The notes under the pieces were generated by a model that searched no databases, had not been told where the DNA came from, and worked only from the letters and a program-made list of their open reading frames with translations. Positions 12,130 to 24,399 of a DNA stretch of 60,000 bases are shown here, piece by piece (the stretch's first letter is position 1; each line of letters begins with the position of its first letter). Source of the DNA: Takakia lepidozioides (lineage: Eukaryota; Streptophyta; Takakiopsida; Takakiales; Takakiaceae). The translations under genes and the position numbers were made by a program. Location of the stretch: positions 15,688,001-15,748,000 of the forward strand of contig CM060731.1 of assembly GCA_030704615.1 (NCBI GenBank), in the 5' to 3' direction.

Positions 12130-12541
12130 CACTTCAAATCCATATATATGATGTGGACCAAAATGACCACCTTATATCCAAATTTCAATGGAATTGACCA
12201 ATGGCACATAGGACTTATTGAGTCCATTAAAATTCCATTCACTGCAAAAACAAGTCCACTGTATCGTCTTCAAAAGTCCATAACTTTGTCATTTCTAATC
12301 GGATTCATGATTGGAGAGTTGCTATGGGTGCGTATTGAAGCTAGGAATACAATGACATAGATATTTGTTGGTTTTAATTAGTTAACTAATAAAAACTGAT
12401 GACACCATCAATTGCCGTCATCTAAAACTGTGCCGGTAACGTCCATTTTGATCTAGTCATTCTTGCATTCACCCAGAGAACAAGACAACTAGTTGCTTGG
12501 AATCAAAATTGAAGTTCCCAAAGACTGGCTGGAGGATTGTT
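12130..12541. other. Gene-free stretch right of the hAT element
   Basis: Nothing recognisable apart from AT-rich sequence. The 70-codon frame at 12148-12360 has no family resemblance. Confidence 0.4.
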
Positions 12542-12957
12542 TCAACGTAGCTGCAGGGCAAGTGCTGAGATAGAAATGGTCGAAGTTGATTCCAAATAGC
12601 CCACATAGAGGTCCATGCAAGGGAGACAGAGAGGGCTCTTCTCCCATTGCCCTAAGCAATCTAGCGTAGAGAAGGGCTCCAAAGAGAGGAGCTCGTTGCT
12701 GTTGCCTTCAGAAAGTAGGCGAGACAAGTAAGCCCACACCAGTGACTGTTGGGGTGCATTAGCAACCTTGGGATCCATTTAGTAAGGAGTGCCAAAATTT
12801 GAGTCTCAGGGTCCAAGAGACCAAGCCCACCTTGGCGAGTTAGCTGTTTACATGAGATGAGCACCCTTTTCATGGGGGAAGAAGGAGTGGCTCCCCAAAG
12901 AAAGATGTTAGTAAGACTAGGGTAGCCTGTGTCGTTGGTCCATGTGTCCACTGTCAT
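12542..12957 (-). pseudogene. LINE reverse transcriptase, C-terminal remnant
   Basis: The minus-strand translation contains NIFLWGATPSSPMKRVLIS and GGLGLLDPETQILALLTKW, which match the FLWG...GGLG(L/V)xD block just after the reverse transcriptase core of plant LINEs. The frame changes near 12700, and no catalytic YADD motif or endonuclease is present. It is a dead 5'-truncated copy. Confidence 0.65.
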
Positions 12958-12959
12958 CT

Positions 12960-13500
12960 AAGTCCAGTTGCAATCCCCTATGTATCCACGTGCATCTCTT
13001 ATGTCGGGCGAAGCACAAAGACATATTCCAAATATTCTAAAAGATTCTGGAGGATATGCGTTTGCGAAACCAAATTGCGCTCACACGATAAGAAATACGA
13101 AATTATCTGAAAATCGTGTTCACAAAAAAAAAAAAAAAAATTAATCGTCCAAAGCTCAACTTGCGTGAGCACAAAGACCCACAAATATATCTGCTAGAAC
13201 TCAAAGAGCAGCGCACGTAAACAATGTGCATTTGTTAACATTGTGTGTAGAACATCCCCAAGAACCACCCAAAAAATGGGTTTCGCCAACGAAACGCAAA
13301 CGTGGCGAAATTGGGGTTTAGTTTTAATTTTAGTTATTTTTTAAAGGTTCCTCCCTTTTAAGCTCCTTCTGTATGTTTAAGATTATATTTAGACACCATG
13401 GAGACGCTATAAACGCAGAAAGACCCTATGTCCGTCTACTATATATATTTCCGCTGACATACATATCACCCCTATAACATCAAAGACCAAATGCAATTTC
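12960..13500. other. Gene-free stretch with degenerate minisatellite-like units
   Basis: The phrase gtgcaat...cctatgtatcca...gtgc(a/g)tctc appears near 12968 and again from 13490 onward. It is the same unit that becomes regular at 14341. There is a poly-A run at about 13124-13140. Confidence 0.4.
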
Positions 13501-14119
13501 CTATGACATATCCAAGTGCGTCTCCTACGTCAAACCTTAAGGCCCATCTAAGCCCAAGCGCAATCTCCTATGTATCCATGTGCGGCTCCCATATTGTAGA
13601 GGCCCAAGTGCGACCTCCAGTGTCCAATGTCACCTAAGAGCATCTCCACCGGGGTACACCAAACTACACTGCAACAGTAAAGGACTACGGCCTCGAACAC
13701 TCCCCTCCCCCACAGGCAACCCCATCAAACTACCTGCACATGTCATTTTTGCTTTTGCACGTGAGGGACCACCTGGACAGACGCCGCCTTACCCTAACGC
13801 CATAAATGCACGCAGCCGTGCTTTTTAGTCTCTCCAGCAGATACCGACCGGGCCTAGAGGGCATGTATCCTGCACCAAAGTACAGGCCCTGGGGGTGCGG
13901 ATACCAGGGCCGAGGGCTCTTTTACCGTTGCCGTGGCATTTAGGGTCCCCCGGTGGAGATGCTCTAAGTCAAGTGCAATCCCAAAGCCCACTTTGCTTTT
14001 TGCAATCCCCTTGTCGATGCTTCTTATATTGATATATCCATTCTGCTATTTTTTGCGAATTTCCAGTGACCAAAAGCACTTGAAATTCCAACTCTCCCAC
14101 GTGAAGGGCCAATCACTGC

Positions 14120-14335
14120 TCCAGGAAAGCCCACTTTGCTATTTCGCGTATTTCTAGCAACCAAAAGTACTCAAAATTCCATATCTCCCACACCGCAGGT
14201 CCAAAAATTATTAGACCAATCTGCCCCTCCTCATCGAGGGCTTTCAAACGACACTAAGCACCAGGGCTGGGGCCGTGGTTTGGGAGATCTCAGTGATGCT
14301 ACAAAACAAAACAAACAAATTGGCTTGCTTCATAT
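14120..14335 (+). repeat. Direct repeat, copy 1 (partner 15070-15285)
   Basis: About 210 bp from ccactttgctatttcgcg to the caaaacaaaacaaac tract. It matches 15070-15285 at roughly 80-85%, including the phrases cacaccgcaggtccaaaa and aagcaccagggctgg. A shorter third copy of the first part lies near 13985-14110. Confidence 0.75.
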
Positions 14336-14340
14336 ATTGA

Positions 14341-14589
14341 CTAGGGTAGCTTGTGCCGTTGGCCCAAGTGCAATCTCCTCTATATCCAAGTACGTCTCCC
14401 ATGTCTAGGCCCAAGTGTGACCTCTAGGGTAGCTTGTGCCGTTGGCCCAAGTGCAATCTCCTCTATATCCAAGTACGTCTCCCATGTCTAGGCCCAAGTG
14501 TGACCTCTAGGGTAGCTTGTGCCGTTGGCCCAAGTGCAATCTCCTCTATATCCAAGTACGTCTCCCATGTCTAGGCCCAAGTGTGACCT
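14341..14589 (+). repeat. Three identical tandem copies of an 83-bp unit
   Basis: Copies start at 14341, 14424 and 14507, each with ctagggtagcttgtgccg. I see no differences between the three. A fourth, diverged copy starts at 14590 (gggtagcctttgccattgg). Perfect identity implies recent unequal exchange or replication slippage. Confidence 0.92.
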
Positions 14590-14974
14590 CTAGGGTAGCC
14601 TTTGCCATTGGCCCATATGCGAAAAAATTGAAATCTAAGACCAAGTTTAATTTCCTATGTCGAGGCCCATCCAAGCCCAAGTGCAATCTTCTATGTATCC
14701 AAGTGCATCTCCTATGTAGAGGCCCAAGTGTCCTCTGTCATCTAAGCCCTAGTGCGATATCCTATGTATCCAAGGGCGTCTCCCATGTGCGTCTCCTATG
14801 TCGAGGCCCATCTAAGCCCAATGTGCAATCTCCTATGTATCCAAGTACGTCTCCCATGTCAAGGCCCCATTTTTTTTTTCATGAACTTATTGAGACTCAT
14901 TATTGATATGTCTCCCGTCTCTAGGGTAGCTTGTGCCATTGGCCCAAGTATCCACTATCATCTAAGTCCAAATG

Positions 14975-15062
14975 CTTTTTTTTTCCACATAGTCTACGAC
15001 CGGATTTGAACCGGAGATCTTTCCCTTAATATCTCTTGTGTCAAGGCTCCAACCATTGTCCC
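14975..15062 (-). repeat. tRNA-like SINE head remnant (possible)
   Basis: The reverse complement contains ccggttcaaatccgg, which fits an RNA polymerase III box B and T-loop, and upstream tggttggagc, a weak box A. The acceptor ends do not pair, so it is not a functional tRNA. It may be the head of another SINE family. Confidence 0.35.
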
Positions 15063-15069
15063 GGTAATG

Positions 15070-15285
15070 CCCACTTTGCAATTTTTCACGAATTTCCAGC
15101 GACCCAAAGTATTTGAAATTCCACATCTCCCACACCGCAGGTCCAAAATCGTGAGACCAAGCCCGTGCACCCCTCCACGTCGAGGGCTTTTCAACGGTAC
15201 CAAGCACCAGGGCTGGCCGCGCAGTTTGGGACATCTCAAATCTACAAAACAAAACAAACGTCTCGCTTCATGTATTGATGATTGA
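15070..15285 (+). repeat. Direct repeat, copy 2 (partner 14120-14335)
   Basis: Second copy of the 210-bp block, with the same order of phrases and the same aaaacaaaacaaac end. The copies differ by scattered substitutions, so the duplication is older than the 83-bp triplication. Confidence 0.75.
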
Positions 15286-15289
15286 TAAT

Positions 15290-17365
15290 TTTGAATAAAA
15301 ATCTATTCAATTTGAAGACCTATCTACCAACTAAGACCGATGCCCTAATTTATTTATAAATAATAGACAAAGAAGATGCCGGTCAACCCGCGGTACTAAG
15401 AGCCACTTCACCTTTCCACTATTGCGGTGGGCCCTATTAGTGCATTTCATTCTTAGAGGGGAGCCTACTTATAAGATTCTAAGGCATGCAAGTACACAAA
15501 TGGAACCAATAAAGGGGAACCAACCAACCAACATCAAGGGATTTGGCTCCTAAACAATAAGGGGAAGTAAGATTCTGGCTATTAATGGATATCCCTCCAG
15601 AATTTAAAGAATGTTCTTTCATTTTGCTTGGCCTTATTTTGTGGAATATAGCGCCATTGGCTTGCGGAACATAAAGCTCCTCATCAGCCTGCCACAAGCA
15701 TTCTTTTGAAATCTGGAGATTCTTCTGGAAAATGGGTCAGCCACTTTTACAAAGGAACTATGGGAGTAAAAATAAAAAAATTCGCCAGAAAGCGCCAATG
15801 GTTAGCCAGGATTTTCCTACCTGGACCTGTTATATTGTGACGCCCATTACATAGCCACTTTTCTAACCCTGCCACCTGGTTATTCTTGCCACATGGGCAC
15901 TGAGTATAATTTACATGTGGACCTTGTGGCGATTTTGGAAAAGTGAAAGAAAAAACACTGCTGCCAAGGTGCTAACAAAATGTAAGTTCACTCCTTTCTG
16001 TTTTGAAATTCGTTATGTAGGTGCAAGCCTATATTTAAGCCCCCACCCTGTGGCAAGGGGCTCATACATGTGAAGCAGTATGCCCACCCTGGAAGGGGCC
16101 AGTAGCCGCAAGGAGAAGTGGCTCTTACTTAGTCTTCTTCTTCTTCTTTGAGAAGCAATGTGTGTGGGTTACTTACCCTACATATTACTAGCTCTCACTA
16201 TGTACCCCAACTCATTTGCCCAGTTTGGGAAGGTCAGCCAACCCGACACTGTGGGAAGAGCCAATCAGTGGGCCGCCGGAGGAGGCTAGTGTAGAAGTAG
16301 GAGGGTGGAGGGTAGACAGCTGTATGGTTTTTTTTTTTATAGGGCATGGGATGGGGCCCCTTAGAAAATTTGGAACCTAAATTATTATCTAATTAAAAAC
16401 TCTCTTACTACTGTTGCATAGTCCATGTCCAAATTTGACGAAAGATGCCTTTTTTTTTCCCTCTTAAATTCCTCTGCGTCTGAAGGTAGCCACAAAACCA
16501 CTGCAACTTTTACCCACCGATTCTCTTTCCCTGTTGAGTCCCACAAGCAGCAGTGACCCACACACCAACAGCCAGTGATTACACACTGTACGTACTCCCT
16601 GCTGCTAAGCATCTGCTCAGTACCAAAAGCGGCCTTAAGCACGCAGCAGGGAATAACGTTCATGGCCGTATCCAACGCAGCCATGTGGAGCAGACAGGCA
16701 ACGTGAGTGTCCGTGCCCACTGCTCCTTGTCTGGTGTGGTGTACTTGTGCTGAGCTTCACATGCCGCTCTGCGCACGGATCTGCTGAGAAGGGCGCTGCG
16801 CACGACGACCGTTCTCATCACTGCTGACCCATTTGCACTACAATTATGCGTTGGTTCTTGTCCAAGAATGCACGTGATACAGGTCTGCTATACAGTGAAA
16901 GTCTGTGGAAACAAGTGCTAGAGAGGAGCTACGATTATGGATTGCTATGGTCATCAGCGAGGCTGTGTATTGGAGCAAGGTGGGCTAGGCAGGTGCAGGT
17001 AGTCACGGGAGAGCCAAAGCATATAGGTTGGACAGCAGGTAGGAAATCTTACTCTGAAATGGTTCGAAGCTGCAGATGAACCAGATCGGGAAGCTGGAAG
17101 ACAAGGAGGGTGATTCTGCGGGACATATTGAGACCGTTCCAGAAGGAAGGAATGTACAGGCTATGATATGGCACTCAAGCTGCTGCATATGTATTAAAAG
17201 AAAGAAACGAAAGAACTTTAGAACGTTCACAGGCGAGAGAGACAGCCATGAGGTAGAGATCTAGAGAGGGGGGCGGGAATGCCAGAGAGCCAGCATGAAA
17301 AGGGTGGGAAGAAAAAGGTGCGGAAGAGAGTGACATCCTGGCAAGACCCAGCGGAGAGCGACGCG
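15290..17365. other. Gene-free stretch upstream of the SET-domain gene
   Basis: No gene is recognised. A 111-codon minus-strand frame at 16385-16720 has no family resemblance. The last few hundred bases should hold the promoter and 5' leader of the SET-domain gene, but no clear TATA box can be assigned. Confidence 0.4.
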
Positions 17366-20300
17366 ATGTGGGGAACTTTGAACAGAGTGCGTTGCATGCC
17401 GCTGCCCAGTGCAGTGTGTGCCAGCATTCGTACTCATGTCGGCAGCCCCGTCCCTCAGGTTTGTCTGCCTTTCGGTATGTGCATTGTTGGAATGGAGGTT
17501 GCAGTGGATGAGACCGTTTACAAATCAGCTAGCGGGCCGAAGCCGTCACTTAGCTTGAAGGAAACGAAAATAGCTACAAGACTATAAGCTTGGTAGAAGA
17601 AGGAAGAACAGGGGTAGGGGTGGGGATAAACTACCAGCGCGCTCTGAGGGCTGTCTATTTCCATTTATTAGGTGAATGTGATGCACCAGCTCGAATCTCG
17701 AAAATAAAGATTGTCACGAAGTCTGATTCAGAGTGGCGCCATGCTAGAGTCTCGAGTCTATAAGTAGATTTTGTAATACGTGCCCTCCATTCAGATTAAA
17801 AACTTCAGCCTTGATCAATCCTCTGGCAAATACCTAAGCTGTAACGTTGTTGAAGGGGCTTAACACTAATGCCATCCCTTTTCTTTTCTAAAGAGGCCAA
17901 CTTCTGTAGCATCTTAAGGACGCACTTATGTGACAAGTGATCAACCCTGAACATATTAGCAAAGCTGGCCAATGTGGATCCACCCCTTGGGTATGATGAT
18001 ACGTCAATCATGAGCTGGAATGTGATGGCAAACGAAGGACATTTTAATGAACCCCTTTAGAGTGACAGTCCTGAGCACATGATGACCAACGAGCAGCACT
18101 GCTATCCTGCAGGCCCCGGGTGGCATGCAGCACGAGCACTTGGAGTTTGTCTCTTGGTTGCGGGCACGCGGTGAACAGGACCTCTGTTCTGCTCTCACTG
18201 TAGGCATGTCCATGCATGGCAGGTGTGTGCCTCTCTAATCTGTTGATTAAGATGTGTATGCCTCCTTTGAAAAATCTAACCCAGGAAAGCAAAATTATGC
18301 TCTGTCTTAACCTCTTGTGAGGTACATAATGGACATGCAAGTTATGGAGGATAGGTGAGCGAGAAATGTGGTTCCTTTATGAGGCACAGAGAGACATGGG
18401 CACACCAAGTAAGTGCTTATTGTAATCCTCAAAATCACAGGTAATGTGCATAGTTGCCTTTGTTTGGTCGTGAAAGTGATTTGCAAATTGTTTTGTTGGT
18501 CTCTGTGGACTGTAGGGCGCTCTTTGCATCACGACGCATTGAAGCAGGGGAGCGGGTTTTGCGGGTTTCTCACAATCTTGTATGACCCTTACTATCCCAT
18601 TGCCATAGGGACAAGTGGCCTAGTGGTTCCCTTGAAGAAGGACTCTGTAGAAATTAAAACCCACATACAAAGTGGATGTCCCACAAACATATGCATGTGG
18701 TTGCTTAGCCATCCTTCCATTACTTAAGAAGCTGAAGATTTTCCTTGCCATAGATGGGAGGAGGTAAAAGGAAAGGTATTATGTCAACAGGATGCCTGAT
18801 CGAGAGAATGATAACATACACAGTAACGTTGTGGTGCTGTATTGAACTGTGTGCAGATGATCACACCAGATAAATTGCCCAAAGAGGTAGTAGAACTTTT
18901 ACCGAAGGGGGTGAGTGAGTGGGCACGCCTTGCTCTCTTCCTACTTGCAGAACAACGCATTGGCCAGGTATTCTGCTTCTCTCTTTGTATTCATTCTTTT
19001 GACATGTACAGAGATGTAGGCAGGCACAACCAGATCCTGAAGACATGGTTAGCGGATGTGGACCTTGCGAGGATGCAATTTAATTATGATCATGGATTGA
19101 TAATGCTGGTTGAAGAAGTATCCATGTGAAAAAGGACAAATTAAGTGGGAGGACTGGCTGGGCCTGGTGCAGGCATCAGAATGGGCACCCTACATACGCA
19201 GCCTCCCTCGTTTTGGTGCCCTCCATAGCACGGTATACTTTTTCACGCTGTTACCTTTTGGACACGTGGCTGAGGGATGGTAAAAACATGACACTGTTGA
19301 GTAGTGACCAAATCTTATGCATACTGTACATCATTTGTAATCTGTATATTTTTCTCGCAAGTAATATTTGAGAAGAGAAGACTCCAAATTTAGAATCTTC
19401 TTTGCAATAATGCAAGAAGCACCACCAAAGTTTTGCAAATTTTGCTGTTTGGTAACCATAGACTCTAGTGGAAGCACTTATGCTTAGTGGAAAGTGGGTG
19501 TATATGGATGCAGGTGTTCTGGAAGGAGGAGATGGAGATGGTGCAGCATAGCTCTATGTACCGTGAGACTGTGCAGCGCAGAGCCATTATTCGGGCCGAG
19601 TTTACTTCTGTTCTCCCTGTCCGTAGTTTTCTCTCCTAGTCCAAAGCACTGGTTAAATATGGCAATGTGTTTGTGCTCAATGAATAACGTAGATTTTTCA
19701 ACACTCTTTGCTTACTGTCACACTATTTCCACATGGAAACGCATCAGGGCCTTATGGAAAGCAAGGTAGATAACAACAGATAATCATCTTTGTGTGTGCT
19801 TGGGCTGCAAAGCCTCTTAAATCTTGTGAACTTGTAAGACTTTGCTGATGAGTGGCATGTTACTTCAGGTGTTGGAGAAATGCCCACACATTTTTGGGGA
19901 CCGAGTAACCCATACATCTTTTTCACATGCGTATGCCACAGGTATGTTCCTTGCATATCATGATGCATTCATTGTGCCCTCATGGTCAGGGAATCTGTCG
20001 TCCCACCTATCATGTCTATACATCAGTTTTGTGTAATGTATGGCCTATAGTGAACCTATGAATAATTGTGGGATTACACATGCAAGTTAGTAAGAAGATG
20101 TGTTTGCTTGCCAGCAGCATGTCTGGGCTGAGACACAGTCAACAAACTACACTATGGTGGTGTTCTGCATTCCTAGACTGCAGCTTGCAAATCAAATGGG
20201 ATGAGGTGATAGGAAATTTGTTGGACATCTTAGGATGAGGTTGTGGCTGAAAAGGAGTGTAGGGTCAGGCTTTGGAAAAGGGATTTCAAGAGGGGGGACA

Positions 20301-22785
20301 CCCACCAAAAAACAGATAATTAAGTAAAGCCCACGCATACCATGAAGCTTTTTGAAATCAGTAAGGAGGGATAGGATTTATAGGAACTTGTGTGGGAATG
20401 GAGCGTCAGTACTATTTGGCATTAGAAAGGATGGGATGGTGGTTTAGGGGGGCAGTTGAAGAGGCAAGAGGTGAAGGCATACATTGGGGGGGCTGGGTGT
20501 GCAGTGGCTAGGCTAGGGCTAGCCTGATGCATCCCGAGGTGGCATACGGTTGGTGCAGTGTGCTCGCGTGCATGGGGAATCGAAGCCTTGCATACCCTTG
20601 CTCTGGTTCGTACCTTCATCTCTCTTTATCTATTTAGTAGGGTCTCACATACATATACATCAGATTGAAAAGTTTTACTTTGCTCTGCAACTTTGGATAG
20701 AACAAACCTGGAAAGGAGATTAGGAGACCGATTCTGGTTTGTGATTGATGTGGAACAGGTGCCATTTGTCGACTTCTTCAATCATGATGCAGGATGCCGT
20801 GCCCTGCTATCTTATGACGAGGACAAAGCATGTGCTGAGGTTGTATTTGATCTATTTTTGTCTGTCTTTATAACACATTAGCACAAGGAATTTGCTTCTT
20901 AGTCATCGTGAGATTCAATGCTGAGTCATGGCCTGTTATTCGATGTCTTGCTGAAGGTTCTTGTTGATGCTGTGAACCTGAGCATGTTGCTGTTTCTAAT
21001 GTTTTGTTTGGTTTGTGTACAGGTTATTGCAGATAGAGATTATGCTCCAGGTGCACAGGTATTGTTCTTCCCCCATAAATGCATTTCCACATGTTGCTAG
21101 TGGTCCTACTCTGTGTGTACTGGAATGAATTGGTTGGACACAAGGTTGTGTAGGCAAGACCCCTGCCAGCCATGTGAGCATGCATGCAACAGGACCTATG
21201 ACTGATCAGGGCAGTATTCCAGCTTTCAACATAATCACTTAATCAACTCCAGGATGTACGTGCAGGTTCTTATCACCTATGGCCGCCTGCCAAACACTAT
21301 TCTGGCTCTCGACTTTGGGTTCACCCTGCCTTTCAACCAACATGATCAGGTATAGCACGTTACTATTAGGCTGTGTTCACAGTGGCAACGCGATCGACAC
21401 TTTTTGCTTTTCTCAGATTCAATGGAGAGCTAAATGTAAGGTATTATGGTTAGGGCTGGAGAAATGTGGGAGATTAGAGCTAACCGGGAATGTGGTTTGC
21501 AGGTGGAAGTGTGGATGGGTGTGTCACGGAGGGATGCATTGCGCAAGAACAAGCTGGCTCTGTTGCATTCACATGGCATGCCCACACTGCTTCATTCTGA
21601 TGGCTCTGACAGTGGTGGGAATGGCTTCCATATCCGGTATCCCTTATGCACCCTGGCGTGATTGAATAAAAATCCTGGTCAACGATCTGCATAGACAGTG
21701 AATTGTAACGTGTGCCGATCCCTATGTAACATGGGGCAAGCTGACATGATGACTAGCTTGATGGTGCAGGGAGGTAAAATCAGCAAGTGGACGAGGGAAG
21801 GGCATTCCCCATGCATTGCGTGCCTTTGCGCGTGTCCTGTGTGCCACCTCTTCTCAAGGTCAACCCACATGTACCTTGGTGATGCTACCTTGTTCACACC
21901 TTCAGTTCTTGTGATACACATCCATGTTTTTTTTCGGTCACAGACAGAACTAGAAACCAACATGTAAGATCATCTCTGTGCAGAGCTTTCAGAGATGGCA
22001 GCAGATGCTGCGATGCATGATGGGCGGTTGGCACGGCGGCCCTTGAAGAATCGCACCAGAGAGGCTCAGGCCATGAGTTTGTTGCTAGCTCGTTTGGACT
22101 GTTTAATCCACCAACATTCCATCTCTGTGAGACACCTTATCCCTAATGCTCTTCTGAGAAAAACGAGGTGATAGGCTCATCAGCTGCCATGTCTCTCTCT
22201 TGTTCCCCTGTTCATTTATGCCATTTCTATCTCTGGGATGCAAGCTAGAATAGTTGCTGTCAATCGGTACTCTGTGATGGAAAGCTCTGTGAACTGTCTG
22301 ACTACACGGCCAAGATTGTCATCTCAGAGTGGGGTGATCCGTTCTTGTGCGTGAACAACCATATATGGGTTTTAGCACAACCCCATACAGGCTTTGGGAG
22401 GCTAGTAATGTGCATTATTGTAAAACTCATCCGAGAGGAGAGCAGTGGTAGGTACTTGTTCTCATACCATGGGATCTAGGCAAAATAGCCTCATGCCAGT
22501 GGGATTAACTGACCCTCTTTCTCAGTCGTTCAGTTGGTCATGCTGACAGTTCGTATCCGGAACATACTAAGTTGTAAAAGATGTATAATATTAAGGCTTC
22601 AGGGGTGACGAAATGTGCAGGCATTGCAAATAGCAGAGGCATGCAGAATTATTAAGCAAAGTCCAGCCAGGAAGCAGAACATGGAGATGGCAGGTGATGT
22701 GGTGGCTGGGGAGCTGCGGGTGCTCTATTCAGCAGCTGCCTGGCTCCGGAACCACTGCACACCCGCCACTGTCCTCACAATATAA
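17366..22785 (+). CDS. SET-domain protein-lysine methyltransferase, Rubisco-LSMT/SETD type
   Basis: Fifteen exons join in phase with GT-AG borders: 17366-17458, 18113-18222, 18516-18579, 18857-18967, 19173-19232, 19514-19618, 19869-19941, 20559-20605, 20759-20839, 21023-21058, 21266-21349, 21503-21636, 21770-21858, 21984-22126, 22621-22785. They give 464 residues. The first 31 residues, from exon 1, are Arg/Ser/Ala-rich and could be an organelle transit peptide. The split SET domain runs from RALFASRRIEAGE (about 68-80) to VLITYGRLPN (261-270), with SEWAPYIRSLPR, VPFVDFFNHD (222-231) and VIADRDYAPGAQ. NHD and the YG tyrosine are the usual AdoMet-site and catalytic positions. REVKSASGRGKGIPHALRAFAR and DGRLARRPLKNRTREAQ belong to the Rubisco-LSMT substrate-binding domain. 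The family methylates lysines of plastid or cytosolic proteins; the substrate is not readable here. No frameshift or stop is seen. Exon 1 is the least certain part; a later ATG at 18125 is the alternative start. Confidence 0.92.
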
Positions 22786-24380
22786 AACATGTTCTATCCA
22801 TCTAGGAAGGAGGCCATTATTTGGTGTCCTGCATGAGATGAGGCAGTGCAGATATCAGAATTATGTGGTTGGTTGGGCCTGAGGTTTGGACGTCGTGCCC
22901 CTTTATCACACACTGTATCTCTCCCTTTCTCAATATGGAGCAACCTTCAGCAGTAGGACATGTGCCTTTTAGTGCTGGTGGTCTTTTGGTGTGCATTCAT
23001 ATTAGGGTGAGGGTGATGATACTTCCTCCGCATTTTTGTGGTAGCACATGGATGTGACAATGGTCAAATCGCCACCAGAAAAAATCTCACTCATCACTAA
23101 ATGCTCTCCATTTGATTCCCCCAAGCTCTTCCAACCTTTTGCAAGCAAAGCCTACCAATCATTGTCTCCTCCAGCTCCCCCAGACCTCACTCTATGTAAC
23201 GTACATCATCCCTTGCATTTATGGCATATTCAATGAATGTCGGCTTATTAACACAATAGTACCAGTAGGTGTCACGTATTATGCTGCAGGTATTCATGCA
23301 CCCACCTGTTGTTTTAATAGAGTGCATTTGATTTCCCAATGTGTGTCTCCAACGACTCGGTACTCTTGTATGTCTCCATCTGCGAGGTCTCTCTCTATAT
23401 CTGAAGTTGAAGTTTCCCATGAAACGAATCTGTGTGTTATCCAACACAAATCATTTTACTTCCAAGAGACTTCGAAGAGATAATCGCTTCCATTTGGTGA
23501 AACACAGATTCGTTTCATGATGAAACACAGATTCGTTTCAGTGGTGAGGTTACTACTGGGCCGGGTTGACAGTTGGTGGGTTGCTCGCTGGGAAGAACTC
23601 ACGCATCAAGCGGAAAGTAATATCACACAGGTTGTCATCCGGAGTGAAGAGAGCTTCTACATCCAACACTTAGCTCAATCTTAAGTTACTTCAAGTCCGT
23701 TGGGACGTGTCATGTGCCCACAGGGCCGAAGATAACCCTACAGATGTGGACCCCAGAAGTACAGATCCAGTACGAATGTCTGGAATCCGTAACGATCTGT
23801 AACGGTAGACTCGGTAGAGAGCCGCAATTCTGAAAACTTCTGACATTGAGTAATGAATAGTAACCCAAGCATGAGAGAATCTGCCCCATCGAAGCTCTCC
23901 TCCCCTTACCTGCTGCCACCATTGTCGTCAGCACGAGTAGAAGCGCAATTCTGGGCATGCGATTTTGTCAAGAAACCTGGCACCCCTTTGGAGTCGAGTC
24001 CTTGTAATTGCCACACCACTATCACTTGTCCAGAGTTCCACGTGGTCCCAAAATTGCTCAAGGAATAGCTGAGCAAGCAAGCCTCTCTGTGTTAGAAGAC
24101 TAAACCACCCCATTGTTCGCATTGTAGGAACTGTTACATTTGTGCCCAATGTAGTGAGAGATCAAGCGGGCTACAGCACCTGAGGCCACTCTATACGACA
24201 TGTCTCAGTTATGGATGGAGTGGGATTGCAATGGACAGGTGGGTGATGCATGTTATAGATGGACCACCGCTGCATTTGGGTGGTCGCCTGTGTTGGAGCT
24301 CGTGACTACAAGTTCTTCCTTCTTTTTCTTCTAAGAGCTGCCCTGATTATGATGTAGGTGATATTATGTGTCTGATAACT
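22786..24380. other. 3' flank of the SET gene and intergenic DNA
   Basis: No further coding is supported. Small open frames at 23112-23483 and 23710-24149 have no family resemblance. A short inverted/direct repeat of cacagattcgtttcat lies at 23416-23545. Confidence 0.4.
23416..23545. repeat. Inverted plus direct repeat of an 18-19 bp motif
   Basis: gaaacacagattcgtttca occurs twice in tandem at about 23500-23540, and its complement (catgaaacgaatctgtgtg) lies at about 23418-23436. The arrangement could fold into alternative hairpins. Confidence 0.65.
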
Positions 24381-24399
24381 ACTTGATGTTTCACCCTGA

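Larger units (their letters stand above)
13500..14960 (+). repeat. Degenerate minisatellite field
   Basis: Variants of a unit with cccaagtgcaatctcct, tatccaagt(a/g)cgtctccc and atgt(c)taggccca recur across this span with irregular spacing. The open frames at 14136-15009 are by-products of these repeats and are not called as genes. Confidence 0.7.

Noticed and set aside
14752-15009. 85-codon frame in the minisatellite field
   Set aside because: Made of repeat units; not a gene.
14975-15062. Functional tRNA gene
   Set aside because: Box B is good but acceptor and D stems do not pair, so it is at most a SINE head remnant.
16385-16720. 111-codon minus-strand frame upstream of the SET gene
   Set aside because: No recognisable motif; Cys/Trp/His-rich composition typical of a chance frame.
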